Assembly: GCF_010977555.1 (NCBI RefSeq)
Contig: NZ_CP048815.1
Span: 2,410,501-2,474,500, forward strand
Reading direction: 5' to 3'
From: Caulobacter rhizosphaerae
GTDB lineage: Bacteria; Pseudomonadota; Alphaproteobacteria; Caulobacterales; Caulobacteraceae
Length of the DNA: 64,000 bases
The notes under the pieces were generated by a model that searched no databases, was not told where the DNA came from, and saw only the letters and a program-made list of their open reading frames with translations. Below are positions 20,946 to 29,959 of this stretch, piece after piece (the first letter of the stretch is position 1; every line of letters starts with the position of its first letter). The position numbers and the translations under genes were made by a program.

Positions 20946-20993
20946 CGGACAACGGCGTCCGTGGCTGCCAGAGACGACCGCTCGGATGCGGTC
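20946..20993 (+). ncRNA. ANTAR-target leader: two hexaloop hairpins
   Basis: Hairpin P1 (20946-20961) is a 5-bp stem, CGGAC/GTCCG, closing the six-base loop AACGGC with A at position 1 and G at position 4, as in ANTAR-binding RNAs. After a 14-base linker, P2 (20976-20993) is a 6-bp stem, GACCGC/GCGGTC, closing the hexaloop TCGGAT, which keeps G4 but has T at position 1. The pair lies between nasTS and the nitrate permease, where a NasT target is expected. The identification is from structure and context. Confidence 0.72.
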
Positions 20994-21001
20994 ACCCACC
21001 T

Positions 21002-21017
21002 GAGGCGCCCGCGCCTC
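21002..21017 (+). terminator. Possible attenuator hairpin of the nitrate leader
   Basis: GAGGCG and CGCCTC form a 6-bp stem with a 4-base loop 8 bases after hairpin P2 and 32 bases before the permease start. It is placed where the NasT-controlled terminator should be. No U run follows (GCTCTCGCAG), so it is a weak terminator by sequence and may instead hinder ribosome access. Confidence 0.35.
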
Positions 21018-21049
21018 GCTCTCGCAGACACGCACATCCGAGGCATACC

Positions 21050-22273
21050 ATGCTCTCTCGTGATTTCCTGAAGGCCGGCCACGCCCCGACCCTGTTCGCC
21101 GCGTTCCTGTATTTTGACCTGAGCTTCATGGTCTGGGTGATCCTGGGCCCGCTGGGCGTGGCCATCGCCAAGGACTTCCACCTCGATCCCGCGCAGAAGG
21201 GCCTGATGGTGGCCATTCCCGTCCTGGCCGGCGCGGTGCTGCGCCTGGTCAACGGGGTGCTGGTCGACCGCATCGGCCCCAAGAAGACCGGGATGATGGG
21301 TCAGCTGATCGTACTGGCCGGCCTGGTCCTGGCCTGGTTTCTGGGCATCCACAACTATCACCAGGTGCTGGCCCTGGGCCTGGTTCTGGGCGTGGCCGGC
21401 GCCTCGTTCGCCGTCGCCCTGCCGCTGGCCTCGCGCTGGTATCCGCAGGAGCACCAGGGCCTGGCCCTGGGCATCGCCGGCGCCGGAAATTCGGGCACCG
21501 CCCTGGCCGCCCTGTTCGCGCCGATCCTGGCCAAGACCTTCGGCTGGCAGAACGTGATCGGCATGGCGGCCATCCCGCTGGCCGTCGCCTTCGTCATCTA
21601 CATGCTTCTGGCCAAGGACGCCCCCGAGCAGCCCGCGCCCAAGAAGCTGGCCGAGTACCTGGACGTGCTGAAGGTTCCGGACGCCTGGTGGCTGATGCTG
21701 CTGTACGCGGTCACCTTCGGCGGCTTCGTCGGCCTGGCCTCGTCCCTGACCATCTATTTCAACGCCGAATACAGCCTCTCGCCCGTGACCGCCGGCTTCT
21801 TCACCGCCGCCTGCGTGTTCGCCGGATCGTTCATCCGCCCGGTCGGCGGGGCCCTGGCCGACCGCTTCGGCGGGGTGCGGACCCTGAGCGTCGTCTTCGC
21901 CCTGGCCGCCGCCGGCCTGGCCACGGCCAGCTTCCAGATGCCCTCGGCCTATGTCGCCCTGGCGGTGCTGATGTTCTCGATGCTGGCCCTGGGCGCCGGC
22001 AATGGCGCGGTGTTCCAGCTGGCGCCCCAGCGGTTCCGCAAGGAGATCGGCGTCATGACCGGCCTGATCGGCATGACCGGCGGCGTCGGCGGCTTCTACC
22101 TGGCCTCCAGCCTGGGCATGGCCAAGAAGATGACCGGCTCCTACCAGGTCGGCTTCCTCGGCTTCGCGGCCCTGGCGGTGTTCGCCCTGGTGGCCCTGCA
22201 CAGCCTGAAGGCCCGCTGGCGGGCCGTCTGGCCCACCCTGCACGGCGACTCCGCCGCTCCGATCCGCGTCTGA
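21050..22273 (+). CDS. narK: Nitrate/nitrite permease, NarK/NNP family MFS
   Basis: A 407-residue inner-membrane transporter of the nitrate/nitrite porter family. The two family glycine signatures are present: GIAGAGNSGTALAALFAP and GAGNGAVFQLAPQRF. About twelve membrane segments are seen and there is no long loop, as in bacterial assimilatory NarK/NasA-type permeases. It is the first structural gene after the leader RNA, so it and the downstream genes should be induced by nitrate through NasST. The start at 21050 has CGAGG upstream. Starts further upstream would run into the leader structures. Confidence 0.9.
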   Translation: MLSRDFLKAGHAPTLFAAFLYFDLSFMVWVILGPLGVAIAKDFHLDPAQKGLMVAIPVLAGAVLRLVNGVLVDRIGPKKTGMMGQLIVLAGLVLAWFLGIHNYHQVLALGLVLGVAGASFAVALPLASRWYPQEHQGLALGIAGAGNSGTALAALFAPILAKTFGWQNVIGMAAIPLAVAFVIYMLLAKDAPEQPAPKKLAEYLDVLKVPDAWWLMLLYAVTFGGFVGLASSLTIYFNAEYSLSPVTAGFFTAACVFAGSFIRPVGGALADRFGGVRTLSVVFALAAAGLATASFQMPSAYVALAVLMFSMLALGAGNGAVFQLAPQRFRKEIGVMTGLIGMTGGVGGFYLASSLGMAKKMTGSYQVGFLGFAALAVFALVALHSLKARWRAVWPTLHGDSAAPIRV

Positions 22274-22296
22274 TCCTTTTCCCAGTGAGCAAAACC

Positions 22297-24753
22297 ATGA
22301 CCAAGGAAAAGCTGGTCGTCATCGGCAACGGCATGGCCGGTTGCCGGGCGGTCGAGGAAGTCCTCAAGCGCGATCCCGACCGCTACGAGATCGCCATCTT
22401 CGGGACCGAGCCGCGGGTGAACTACAACCGCATCATGCTGTCGCCGGTGCTGGCGGGGGAAAAGTCCTTCGCCGACATCGTGATCAACGACGAGGCCTGG
22501 TACGCCGACAACGGCATCGCCCTGCACGCCGGACGGGCGGTCACGGCGGTCGATCTGGAAGGCCGCAAGGTGGTCGCCGAGGGCGGGCTGGAAGTTCCCT
22601 ACGACAAGCTGATCCTGGCCACGGGCTCCGACCCGTTCCGCCTGCCGCTGCCGGGCATCGACCTGAAGGGCGTGGTCACCTTCCGCGACCTGGACGACGT
22701 CGAGGCCATGGTCGCCGCCTCAGGCAAGCCCGGCGCCAAGGCCGTGGTCATCGGCGGCGGCCTGCTGGGCCTGGAGGCCGCCTACGGCCTGGCCCGCCGC
22801 GGCATGTCCGCCACGGTCGTCCACCTGATGGACGTCCTGATGGAGCGGCAGCTGGACGAAAGCGCCGGCTTCCTGCTGCGCGAGGCCCTGCTGGAGCGCG
22901 GCGTCGAGACGGTGATGGGCGCTCACTCCGAGGAGATCGTCGGCGAGAACGGCCAGGTGACCGGCCTCAAGCTCAAGGACGGCCGCACCCTGCCGTGCGA
23001 CCTGCTGGTCATGGCCGTGGGCATCAAGCCCAACGCCGCTCTGGCCCGCGCCGCCGGCTTGGCCGTCAATCGCGGCATAGTGGTCGACGACGCCATGCGC
23101 ACCTCCGATCCGGCGGTGTTCGCGGTCGGCGAATGCGCCGAACACCGGGGCAATTGCTACGGCCTGGTCGCGCCGATCTGGGAGATGTGCCGCTCGCTGG
23201 CCGAGTCGATGACCGACGGGGAGGGGGCCTATGAGGGCTCGGTCCTGTCGACCCGCCTGAAGGTCTCGGGCGTCGACGTGTTCTCGGCCGGCAAGTTCTC
23301 GGGCGGCGAAGGCTGCGAGGACATCGTGTTCCGCGACGCCGGCCGCGGCGTCTACAAGCGCGTGGTCATCGAGGATGGCAAGGTGGCCGGGGCGGTGCTG
23401 TTCGGCGACGCCGCCGACGGCAACTGGTACTTCGACCTGATGCGGGCCGGGACCACGGTCACCGACATCCGCGAAACCCTGATCTTCGGCCAGGCCATCA
23501 CGGAAGGGCTGTCCGGCCTGGACCCTAACGCCGCCGTTGCGGCCATGCCCGACACGCAGGAAATCTGCGGCTGCAACGGCGTCTGCAAGGGTTCGATCGT
23601 TTCGGCCATCACCACCCAGGGCCTGACGACCCTGGACGACGTGAAGGCGGTCACCAAGGCCTCGGCCTCGTGCGGCTCGTGCACGCCGCTGGTCGAGCAG
23701 GTGCTGAAGCTGACCCTGGGCGACGGCTTCAAGGAACAGACCGGCCCCAAGCCGATGTGCAAGTGCACGCACAAGCCGCACTCCGACGTCCGCAAGGCCA
23801 TCGTCGAGTGGGAGCTGAAGTCCATGCCGGCCGTCATGCAGGCGATGGAATGGACCACGCCCGACGGCTGCTCGTCGTGCCGGCCGGCCCTGAACTACTA
23901 CCTGCTGTGCGCCTGGCCGTCGGAATACCGCGACGACAAGCAGTCGCGCTTCATCAACGAACGCGTCCACGCCAACATCCAGAAGGATGGCACCTACAGC
24001 GTCGTGCCGCGGATGTGGGGCGGGGTGACCACGCCCGACGAACTGCGGGCGATCGCCGACGTCGCCGACAAGTTCGCCATCCCGACGGTCAAGGTCACTG
24101 GCGGCCAGCGGATCGACCTGCTGGGCGTCAAGAAGGACGACCTGCCGGCCGTCTGGGCCGACCTCAACGCCGCGGGCATGGTCAGCGGCCACGCCTACGC
24201 CAAGGGCCTGCGCACGGTGAAGACCTGCGTCGGCAGCGACTGGTGCCGGTTCGGCACCCAGGATTCCACGGGCCTGGGCGTCCGCCTGGAGAAGTTCCTG
24301 TGGGGCTCCTGGGCGCCGGCCAAGGTCAAGCTGGCGGTGTCGGGCTGTCCGCGCAACTGCGCCGAGGCCACCTGCAAGGACTTCGGCGTGGTCTGCGTCG
24401 ACAGCGGCTACGAGATCCATATCGGCGGCGCCGCCGGTCTGCATATCCAGGGCACCCAGGTGCTGACCCGGGTGGCGACCGAGGACGAAGCTGTCTGGGT
24501 GATCGCCGCGGCGATGCAGCTGTACCGCGAGGAAGGCTGGTACCTGGAGCGGGTCTACAAGTGGATGGCGCGCGTGGGCCTGGAGAGCATCCAGGCGCAG
24601 GTCACCGATCCCGACCAGCGCAAGGCGCTCTACGACCGGTTCGTCTTCTCGCAGCGCTTCGCCCGCATCGATCCGTGGGCCGAGCGCGTGGCCGGGCGCC
24701 ACACCGAGGAATTCACCCCCATGAGCCGCCGGATGGAGTTCGTTCCCGCATGA
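22297..24753 (+). CDS. nirB: NAD(P)H nitrite reductase large subunit
   Basis: An 818-residue cytoplasmic enzyme that reduces nitrite to ammonium with six electrons from NAD(P)H. Domain order: FAD fold (VVIGNGMAGCRAVEEV), NAD fold near residue 150 (VIGGGLLGLEAAYGLARRG), a BFD-type [2Fe-2S] domain at about 423-465 (CGCNGVCKG and CGSC), then the sulfite/nitrite reductase domains. The siroheme/[4Fe-4S] cysteines are in CVGSDWC near residue 642 and SGCPRNC near 681. The length is typical. It ends with an ATGA overlap with nirD. Confidence 0.95.
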   Translation: MTKEKLVVIGNGMAGCRAVEEVLKRDPDRYEIAIFGTEPRVNYNRIMLSPVLAGEKSFADIVINDEAWYADNGIALHAGRAVTAVDLEGRKVVAEGGLEVPYDKLILATGSDPFRLPLPGIDLKGVVTFRDLDDVEAMVAASGKPGAKAVVIGGGLLGLEAAYGLARRGMSATVVHLMDVLMERQLDESAGFLLREALLERGVETVMGAHSEEIVGENGQVTGLKLKDGRTLPCDLLVMAVGIKPNAALARAAGLAVNRGIVVDDAMRTSDPAVFAVGECAEHRGNCYGLVAPIWEMCRSLAESMTDGEGAYEGSVLSTRLKVSGVDVFSAGKFSGGEGCEDIVFRDAGRGVYKRVVIEDGKVAGAVLFGDAADGNWYFDLMRAGTTVTDIRETLIFGQAITEGLSGLDPNAAVAAMPDTQEICGCNGVCKGSIVSAITTQGLTTLDDVKAVTKASASCGSCTPLVEQVLKLTLGDGFKEQTGPKPMCKCTHKPHSDVRKAIVEWELKSMPAVMQAMEWTTPDGCSSCRPALNYYLLCAWPSEYRDDKQSRFINERVHANIQKDGTYSVVPRMWGGVTTPDELRAIADVADKFAIPTVKVTGGQRIDLLGVKKDDLPAVWADLNAAGMVSGHAYAKGLRTVKTCVGSDWCRFGTQDSTGLGVRLEKFLWGSWAPAKVKLAVSGCPRNCAEATCKDFGVVCVDSGYEIHIGGAAGLHIQGTQVLTRVATEDEAVWVIAAAMQLYREEGWYLERVYKWMARVGLESIQAQVTDPDQRKALYDRFVFSQRFARIDPWAERVAGRHTEEFTPMSRRMEFVPA

Positions 24754-25094
24754 ACGCGCATGTGAAGGTCCCCGTCTGGGTCGATGTCGGCGCCGTGACC
24801 GACATCCCGCGTCGCGGGGCGCGCCGGGTGCCCAGCCCGCGCGGCGACATCGCTATCTTCCGCACCGGCGACGGCGAGGTGTTCGCCCTGATGGACGCCT
24901 GTCCGCACAAGGGCGGTCCGCTCAGCCAGGGCATCGTCCATGGCCGGGCGGTGAGCTGCCCGCTGCATGCCTGGAACATCGACCTGGCCAGCGGCGAGCC
25001 GATGGGCGCCGACAAGGGCAAGGGCTGCACGCCCGTGGTGCCGCTGGAGGTGCGCGACGGCCGCCTGCTGCTGAGCCTTGATCTCCATGGCTGA
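24750..25094 (+). CDS. nirD: NAD(P)H nitrite reductase small subunit
   Basis: A 114-residue Rieske-fold partner of NirB. Both ligand pairs of a true Rieske cluster are present: CPHKGGPL and CPLHAW, separated by about 15 residues. Some NirD proteins have lost them, so this one may hold a [2Fe-2S] cluster. The ATG overlaps the nirB stop. The end overlaps nasA by 8 bases, giving tight coupling. Confidence 0.93.
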   Translation: MNAHVKVPVWVDVGAVTDIPRRGARRVPSPRGDIAIFRTGDGEVFALMDACPHKGGPLSQGIVHGRAVSCPLHAWNIDLASGEPMGADKGKGCTPVVPLEVRDGRLLLSLDLHG

Positions 25095-27792
25095 CGGTTC
25101 GGCCGCCGCGCTCGTCAAGACGACCTGCCCCTATTGCGGGGTGGGCTGCGGCGTGTCGGGCGCGGTCGGCCAGGCGCCGTCCTCGGACGGCCGCGCCTTG
25201 TCGGTGGCCGGCGACGCGGCCCACCCCGCCAACCTCGGCCGTCTGTGCTCCAAGGGCACGGCGCTGGGCGCGACGGTGGGGCTGCAGGGCCGGCTGCTGG
25301 AGCCGACGGTCAACGGCAAGACCGCTAGCTGGGCCGACGCCACGGCCCTGGTGGCCAAGCGCTTCAGGGACACCATCGCCAGGCACGGTCCCGACAGTGT
25401 GGCCTTCTACGTCTCGGGCCAGATCCTGACCGAGGACTATTACGTCGCCAACAAGCTGATGAAGGGCTTCATCGGCTCGGGCAACATCGACACCAACAGC
25501 CGCCTGTGCATGGCCTCGGCGGTGGCGGCGCACAAGCAGGCGTTCGGCGCCGACCTGGTGCCCGGCTGCTACGAGGACCTGGACCTGGCCGACCTGGTGG
25601 TGTTCAGCGGCCACAACGCCGCCTGGACCCACCCGGTGCTGTTCCGGCGCATGGAAGCCGCCAAGGCGCGCGGCCAGAAGCACGTGGTCATCGACCCGCG
25701 CCGCACCGACACCGCCGAGGGCGCCGACCTGCACCTGGCCATCGCGCCACAGAGCGACGTGCGGCTATGGAACGGCCTGCTGGCCCACCTGATCCGCATC
25801 GACGCCGTCGACCGCGACTACATCGCCGCCCACGTCGACGGCTTCGACGCGGTCGAGGCGACGCTCGCGGAGCTCGACCAGTCGCCGGCCGCCGTCGCCG
25901 CCGACTGCGGTTTAGCGCTCGACGATTTGCTGAGCTTCTACAAGCTGTTCGCGGACAATCCCAAGACAGTCAGCCTGTTCTCGATGGGAGCCAACCAGTC
26001 GGCCCAGGGCACCGCCAAGGGCCTGTCGATCCTCAACGTCCACCTGGCGACCGGCCGGATCGGCAAGCCCGGCAGCTGTCCGTTCTCGATCACCGGCCAG
26101 CCCAACGCCATGGGCGGGCGCGAGACCGGCGGCATGGCCAACACCCTGGCCGGCCACATGGACTTCGCCCCGGCCGACCGCGACCGCGTGGCCCGCTTCT
26201 GGGGCGCGCCCGACACCGCCCGGGCCCCGGGGCTGAAGGCCGTCGACATGTTCGAGGCCATCCACGCCGGCAAGATCAAGGCCGTGTGGGTGATGGCCAC
26301 CAATCCCGCCGTCAGCCTGCCCGACGCCGGCCGGGTCCGCGAGGCGCTGGACCGCTGTCCGTTCGTGGTGGTGTCCGACTGCGTCGAGACCGACACCACG
26401 GCCTTCGCCGACGTCAAGCTGCCGGCCCTGGCTTGGGGCGAGAAGGACGGCACGGTCACCAATTCCGAGCGCCGAATCTCGCGCCAACGGGCGCTGTTCC
26501 CCGCGCCGGGCCAGGCCCGCGCCGACTGGCGGATCGTGGCCGACGTCGCCAAGGCCATGGGCTTCGACGGCTTCGGCTGGTCCTCCCAGGCCAGCGTGTT
26601 TCGCGAATGGGCCCGCCTGACCGCCTATGAGAATACCGGCGAGGAGACCGGCCGCGTCCTGAACCTGGCGGGGCTTTCGACTTTGACGCCAGAGACTTAC
26701 GACCAACTCCTGCCGATCCAATGGCCGGTCCGGGCGGATGGCCGGGGGACGCCCCGCCTGTTCACCGACGGCCGCTTCCAAACCCCCGACGGCCGCGCCC
26801 GGATGGTCCCCGTCCGGCCCAAGGGTCCCGCGGACGCCATGGACGCGGCCTATCCGCTGTCGCTGAACACCGGCCGCATCCGCGACCAGTGGCACACCAT
26901 GACCCGCACCGGCCTGGCCCCGGACCTGTGTCGCCACGCCCCCGAGCCGTTCGTCGAGGTCCACCCGGCCGACGCCGAGGCCCTGGGCGTCCAGGACGGC
27001 GCCCTGGCCCGAGTGATCACGGTGCGCGGCGAGGCCGTGGCCCTGGCCAAGGTCACCGAGCGCCAGCGGCCGGGCGGCCTGTTCATGCCGATGCACTGGA
27101 CGGACGCCTTCGCGCCGTCCGGCCGCTCCAATCACCTGATCGCGCCCAACCTCGACCCCACCTCCGGCCAGCCGGAGTTCAAACACACCCCCGCCCGGCT
27201 CCGCCCCTATCGCGAGACCTGGAAGGGCTTTTTCCTCACGCGGGACAGCCTCGCCCTTCCGTCGGGTCTGGACCTCGTCTGGCGGCGCATTCCCCAGGAC
27301 GCCTGCCAGCAACACGAGTTCGCCGGCCGGGGCGACGAAGTCGAGCGCGCCGCCCTGCGCAAGGGGCTCGTCAAGGGTCTCGTCGGCGAACTCGTGACCT
27401 ATGAGGACGTCGCCACCGGCGCGCGGCGCGACGCCTGGCTACGCGACGGCCGGCTGGTGGCGGTCCTGTACATCACCATCAACGGCCGCCTGCCGCCGCG
27501 CGACTGGCTGGCCGAGCTGTTCGCCGAGTCCGAGCTGAGCCAGGACGCCCGCTCGGCCCTGCTGTTCGGCCGTCCGCCCGGCGCGCCGGTCGACAAGGGG
27601 CCGCTGGTCTGCGCCTGCCTGAAGGTCGGCGCCAGGGCGGTGCAGGCCGCCATCGTCGCCGGAGCCGCCAGCCCCGACGCGGTCGGCGCCGCCACAGGGG
27701 CGGGGACCAACTGCGGGTCCTGCCGTCCCGAGATCGCCCGGATGATCGCCGCGACCGCCGCCGTTCCCGCCAAGGAGCCAGCCCATGTCTGA
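25087..27792 (+). CDS. nasA: Assimilatory nitrate reductase catalytic subunit
   Basis: A 901-residue molybdopterin-guanine-dinucleotide enzyme that reduces nitrate to nitrite in the cytoplasm. The N-terminal [4Fe-4S] ligands are CPYCGVGCGV and RLCSKG. The molybdopterin oxidoreductase and dinucleotide-binding domains follow, and a C-terminal BFD-like [2Fe-2S] domain lies at about 840-880 (VCACLKVG and CGSC). The BFD extension is typical of NasA forms fed by a separate reductase or ferredoxin. No NasB-type flavoprotein is encoded nearby, so the electron donor is not identified. The gene overlaps nirD and the methyltransferase gene by 8 bases each. Confidence 0.94.
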   Translation: MADGSAAALVKTTCPYCGVGCGVSGAVGQAPSSDGRALSVAGDAAHPANLGRLCSKGTALGATVGLQGRLLEPTVNGKTASWADATALVAKRFRDTIARHGPDSVAFYVSGQILTEDYYVANKLMKGFIGSGNIDTNSRLCMASAVAAHKQAFGADLVPGCYEDLDLADLVVFSGHNAAWTHPVLFRRMEAAKARGQKHVVIDPRRTDTAEGADLHLAIAPQSDVRLWNGLLAHLIRIDAVDRDYIAAHVDGFDAVEATLAELDQSPAAVAADCGLALDDLLSFYKLFADNPKTVSLFSMGANQSAQGTAKGLSILNVHLATGRIGKPGSCPFSITGQPNAMGGRETGGMANTLAGHMDFAPADRDRVARFWGAPDTARAPGLKAVDMFEAIHAGKIKAVWVMATNPAVSLPDAGRVREALDRCPFVVVSDCVETDTTAFADVKLPALAWGEKDGTVTNSERRISRQRALFPAPGQARADWRIVADVAKAMGFDGFGWSSQASVFREWARLTAYENTGEETGRVLNLAGLSTLTPETYDQLLPIQWPVRADGRGTPRLFTDGRFQTPDGRARMVPVRPKGPADAMDAAYPLSLNTGRIRDQWHTMTRTGLAPDLCRHAPEPFVEVHPADAEALGVQDGALARVITVRGEAVALAKVTERQRPGGLFMPMHWTDAFAPSGRSNHLIAPNLDPTSGQPEFKHTPARLRPYRETWKGFFLTRDSLALPSGLDLVWRRIPQDACQQHEFAGRGDEVERAALRKGLVKGLVGELVTYEDVATGARRDAWLRDGRLVAVLYITINGRLPPRDWLAELFAESELSQDARSALLFGRPPGAPVDKGPLVCACLKVGARAVQAAIVAGAASPDAVGAATGAGTNCGSCRPEIARMIAATAAVPAKEPAHV

Positions 27793-28546
27793 CGCCGCCC
27801 AAGTCCTGCTCGTCGGGGCCGGTCCCGGTCCGGTCGACCTGATGACCCTGCGGGCCGTGCGCGCGGTGGAGAGCGCCCAGGCGCTGCTCTACGACGCCCT
27901 GATCAGCGACGAGGCCATCGCCCTGGCCCCGGCCGGCTGCGTGCGCATCCAGACCGGCAAGCGGGCCGGCAAGCCCAGCATGCACCAGGACGAGATCAAC
28001 CGCCTGATGCTGCGCCTGGCGCGCAAGGGCCTGCGCGTCGTGCGGCTGAAGGGCGGCGACCCCTCGGTGTTCGGCCGGGTGGGCGAGGAGTCGGCCTTCC
28101 TGCGCGAGCACGGCGTGTCTGTCGAGGTGGTGCCTGGCGTCACCGCCGCCTGCGCCGCCGCCGCCCAGTTCGGCTTTCCCCTGACCCATCGCGGCGAGGC
28201 CCGGCGCGTGGTGTTCACCACCGCGCGGCTGGAGGCCGGGACGCTCAGCGGCGACTGGAGCGCGGCCGGCGATCCGCAGGCGACCCTGGCGGTCTATATG
28301 GGCGGCGAGGTGGCCCAGGCCCTGTGCGCGCGGATGATCGCCGCCGGCCGCGCGCCCGGCACCCCGGCCGTGGCCATCGAGCAGGCGGGCGGGGCCAACG
28401 CCAGGATCTTCCACGGTACGCTGGAGACTCTGCCCGAACGCCTGGACAGCCACGGTGGCCCGGTGGTCATCGTCGTCGGCGAGGTGGCCGCCCAGGCCCA
28501 GGCTGTCGATACGGACCAGGACGCGCTGCTGGCGCGGACGGCCTAG
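27785..28546 (+). CDS. cobA: Uroporphyrinogen-III C-methyltransferase (siroheme branch)
   Basis: A 253-residue SUMT. Signatures are LLVGAGPGPVDLMTLRAVRA at the start and VRLKGGDPSVFGRVGEE in the middle. It adds two methyls from S-adenosylmethionine to uroporphyrinogen III to give precorrin-2, the route to siroheme, which NirB needs. Oxidation and iron insertion (CysG N-terminal part) are not fused here and must be encoded elsewhere. Its place as the last gene of the nitrate operon supports a siroheme role over cobalamin. Confidence 0.92.
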   Translation: MSDAAQVLLVGAGPGPVDLMTLRAVRAVESAQALLYDALISDEAIALAPAGCVRIQTGKRAGKPSMHQDEINRLMLRLARKGLRVVRLKGGDPSVFGRVGEESAFLREHGVSVEVVPGVTAACAAAAQFGFPLTHRGEARRVVFTTARLEAGTLSGDWSAAGDPQATLAVYMGGEVAQALCARMIAAGRAPGTPAVAIEQAGGANARIFHGTLETLPERLDSHGGPVVIVVGEVAAQAQAVDTDQDALLARTA

Positions 28547-28561
28547 CGAGCCGGGGACGCG

Positions 28562-28615
28562 CCCTTGCGGCGTGTCCCCACCAAGTCCGGCGCTAAATGG
28601 GACACGCTGCAAGGG
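28562..28615. repeat. Long hairpin after the nitrate operon
   Basis: Arms at 28562-28578 and 28599-28615 pair over 17 positions with one G-T, around a 20-base loop; the core is GTGTCCC/GGGACAC. It lies 16 bases after the methyltransferase stop and 51 bases before the next start. It could end nitrate operon transcription, though no U run follows, or be a REP-like extragenic element. Confidence 0.55.
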
Positions 28616-28666
28616 AGCGTCCCCGCCGGGCTTGACGGATCTCCCCTTTCGGCCCGCCCATGGGGC

Positions 28667-29959
28667 ATGGGGAACGCAACACCGAGTCGAAACCCGATCA
28701 CCCGCGCCCTGGCCACGGCGCCGCCCTGGGCCTTCGCCGTCTACGGCGGGCTGGCGGCCTTCGCGGCCTATTTCTCGATGTTCGCCTATCGCAAGCCGTT
28801 CACGGCCGCCCATTACGACCACATGGCCGGCTGGCCGCTCGCCATCGACTTCAAGGTGGCCCTGGTGATCGCCCAGGTCGCCGGCTACGCCGTGTCGAAG
28901 ATCATCGGCATCAAGGTGATCTCCGAGATGCGGCCCGAGCGGCGCTGGCTGGCCATCCTGGTCCTGATCGGCGGGGCCGAGCTGTCGCTGCTGGGCCTGA
29001 GCCTGGGACCGGCGGTCGCCGGTCCGCCGGCCCTGTTCGTCAACGGCCTGTGCCTGGGCATGATCTGGGGGCTGGTGTTCGGCTTCGTCGAGGGGCGGCG
29101 GCTGTCGGAGGTGCTGGGGGCCATGCTGTGCGCCAGCTTCATCCTGGCCTCGGGCGTGGTGAAGTCGGTGGGCAAGGGCCTGCTGCTGCAGGGCGTCGAC
29201 GAGCGCTGGATGCCGGCCCTGACCGGCCTGATGTTCACGCCGCTGCTGCTGCTGGCCGTGGCGGCCCTGACCCAGCTGCCGCCGCCGTCGCCGGCCGACG
29301 AGGCCGCCCGGGTACGTCGCGCGCCCATGAACGCCAGGGCCCGCGCCGCCATGTTCGCGGCCCACGCTCCGGCCCTGGTGCTGCTGGTGGGGGTCTATGT
29401 CGTCCTGACGGCCCTGCGGGACTTCCGCGACAACTTCGCCGCCGAGATCTGGGCCGAGTTGGGCTTCAAGAATGCCGCGGCGATCTTCTCGCTGTCCGAG
29501 ATCCCGGTCGCGGCCATCGTCCTGGTCGGGCTGGGCGTGCTGAGCCTGGTGCGCGACAACCGCCGGGCGGTCGGCTTCAACTTCGCCTTCGTGGCCCTGG
29601 GCTTCGCCCTGCTGGGCGCCGCCACCCTGGCCCGGCAGGTCGGCCTGCTGGGGCCCGTGGCCTGGATGATCGCCACCGGCGCGGGGATCTACATGGCCTA
29701 CACCCCGTTCAATGGCATGCTGTTCGACCGGCTGATCGCCGCCACGGGCCAGGTGGGGACGGCGGGGTTCCTGATCTATGTCGCCGATTCCTGCGGCTAT
29801 GTCGGCAGCGTCTCCCTGCTGCTGGCCCGCTATTTCGCCAAGCTGGAGCTGGCCTGGAGCGGCTTCCTGGCCGGGGCGGCCTATGCGACCTCGGTCATCG
29901 GGGTGGCCGGGGTGGGGCTGGCGTGGATGCTGCTCAGATTGCCCAGAACCAGGGCTTAG
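28667..29959 (+). CDS. DUF5690-family multi-pass membrane protein
   Basis: A 430-residue hydrophobic protein with about twelve membrane segments, resembling the DUF5690 family and MFS-like in outline. Distinct stretches are FSMFAYRKPFTAAHYDH near the N-terminus, KSVGKGLLLQGVDERWMPAL mid-protein and YMAYTPFNGMLFDRLIAATG in the C-terminal half. Its function is not known. ATG 28667 is used because hydrophobic sequence follows soon after; no convincing ribosome site precedes it, and the frame stays open upstream. It follows the nitrate operon in the same direction but is separated by a hairpin. Its stop overlaps that of the convergent DUF1697 gene. Confidence 0.7.
   Translation: MGNATPSRNPITRALATAPPWAFAVYGGLAAFAAYFSMFAYRKPFTAAHYDHMAGWPLAIDFKVALVIAQVAGYAVSKIIGIKVISEMRPERRWLAILVLIGGAELSLLGLSLGPAVAGPPALFVNGLCLGMIWGLVFGFVEGRRLSEVLGAMLCASFILASGVVKSVGKGLLLQGVDERWMPALTGLMFTPLLLLAVAALTQLPPPSPADEAARVRRAPMNARARAAMFAAHAPALVLLVGVYVVLTALRDFRDNFAAEIWAELGFKNAAAIFSLSEIPVAAIVLVGLGVLSLVRDNRRAVGFNFAFVALGFALLGAATLARQVGLLGPVAWMIATGAGIYMAYTPFNGMLFDRLIAATGQVGTAGFLIYVADSCGYVGSVSLLLARYFAKLELAWSGFLAGAAYATSVIGVAGVGLAWMLLRLPRTRA

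Noticed and set aside
20681..21049. Sigma-54 promoter for the nitrate operon
   Set aside because: No TGGCAC-N5-TTGC pattern at proper spacing was found; a weak partial match near 20896 lacks the -12 half.
28565..28666. Longer N-terminus for the DUF5690 protein
   Set aside because: The extra 34 codons lie within the hairpin arms and read as non-membrane, low-information sequence.
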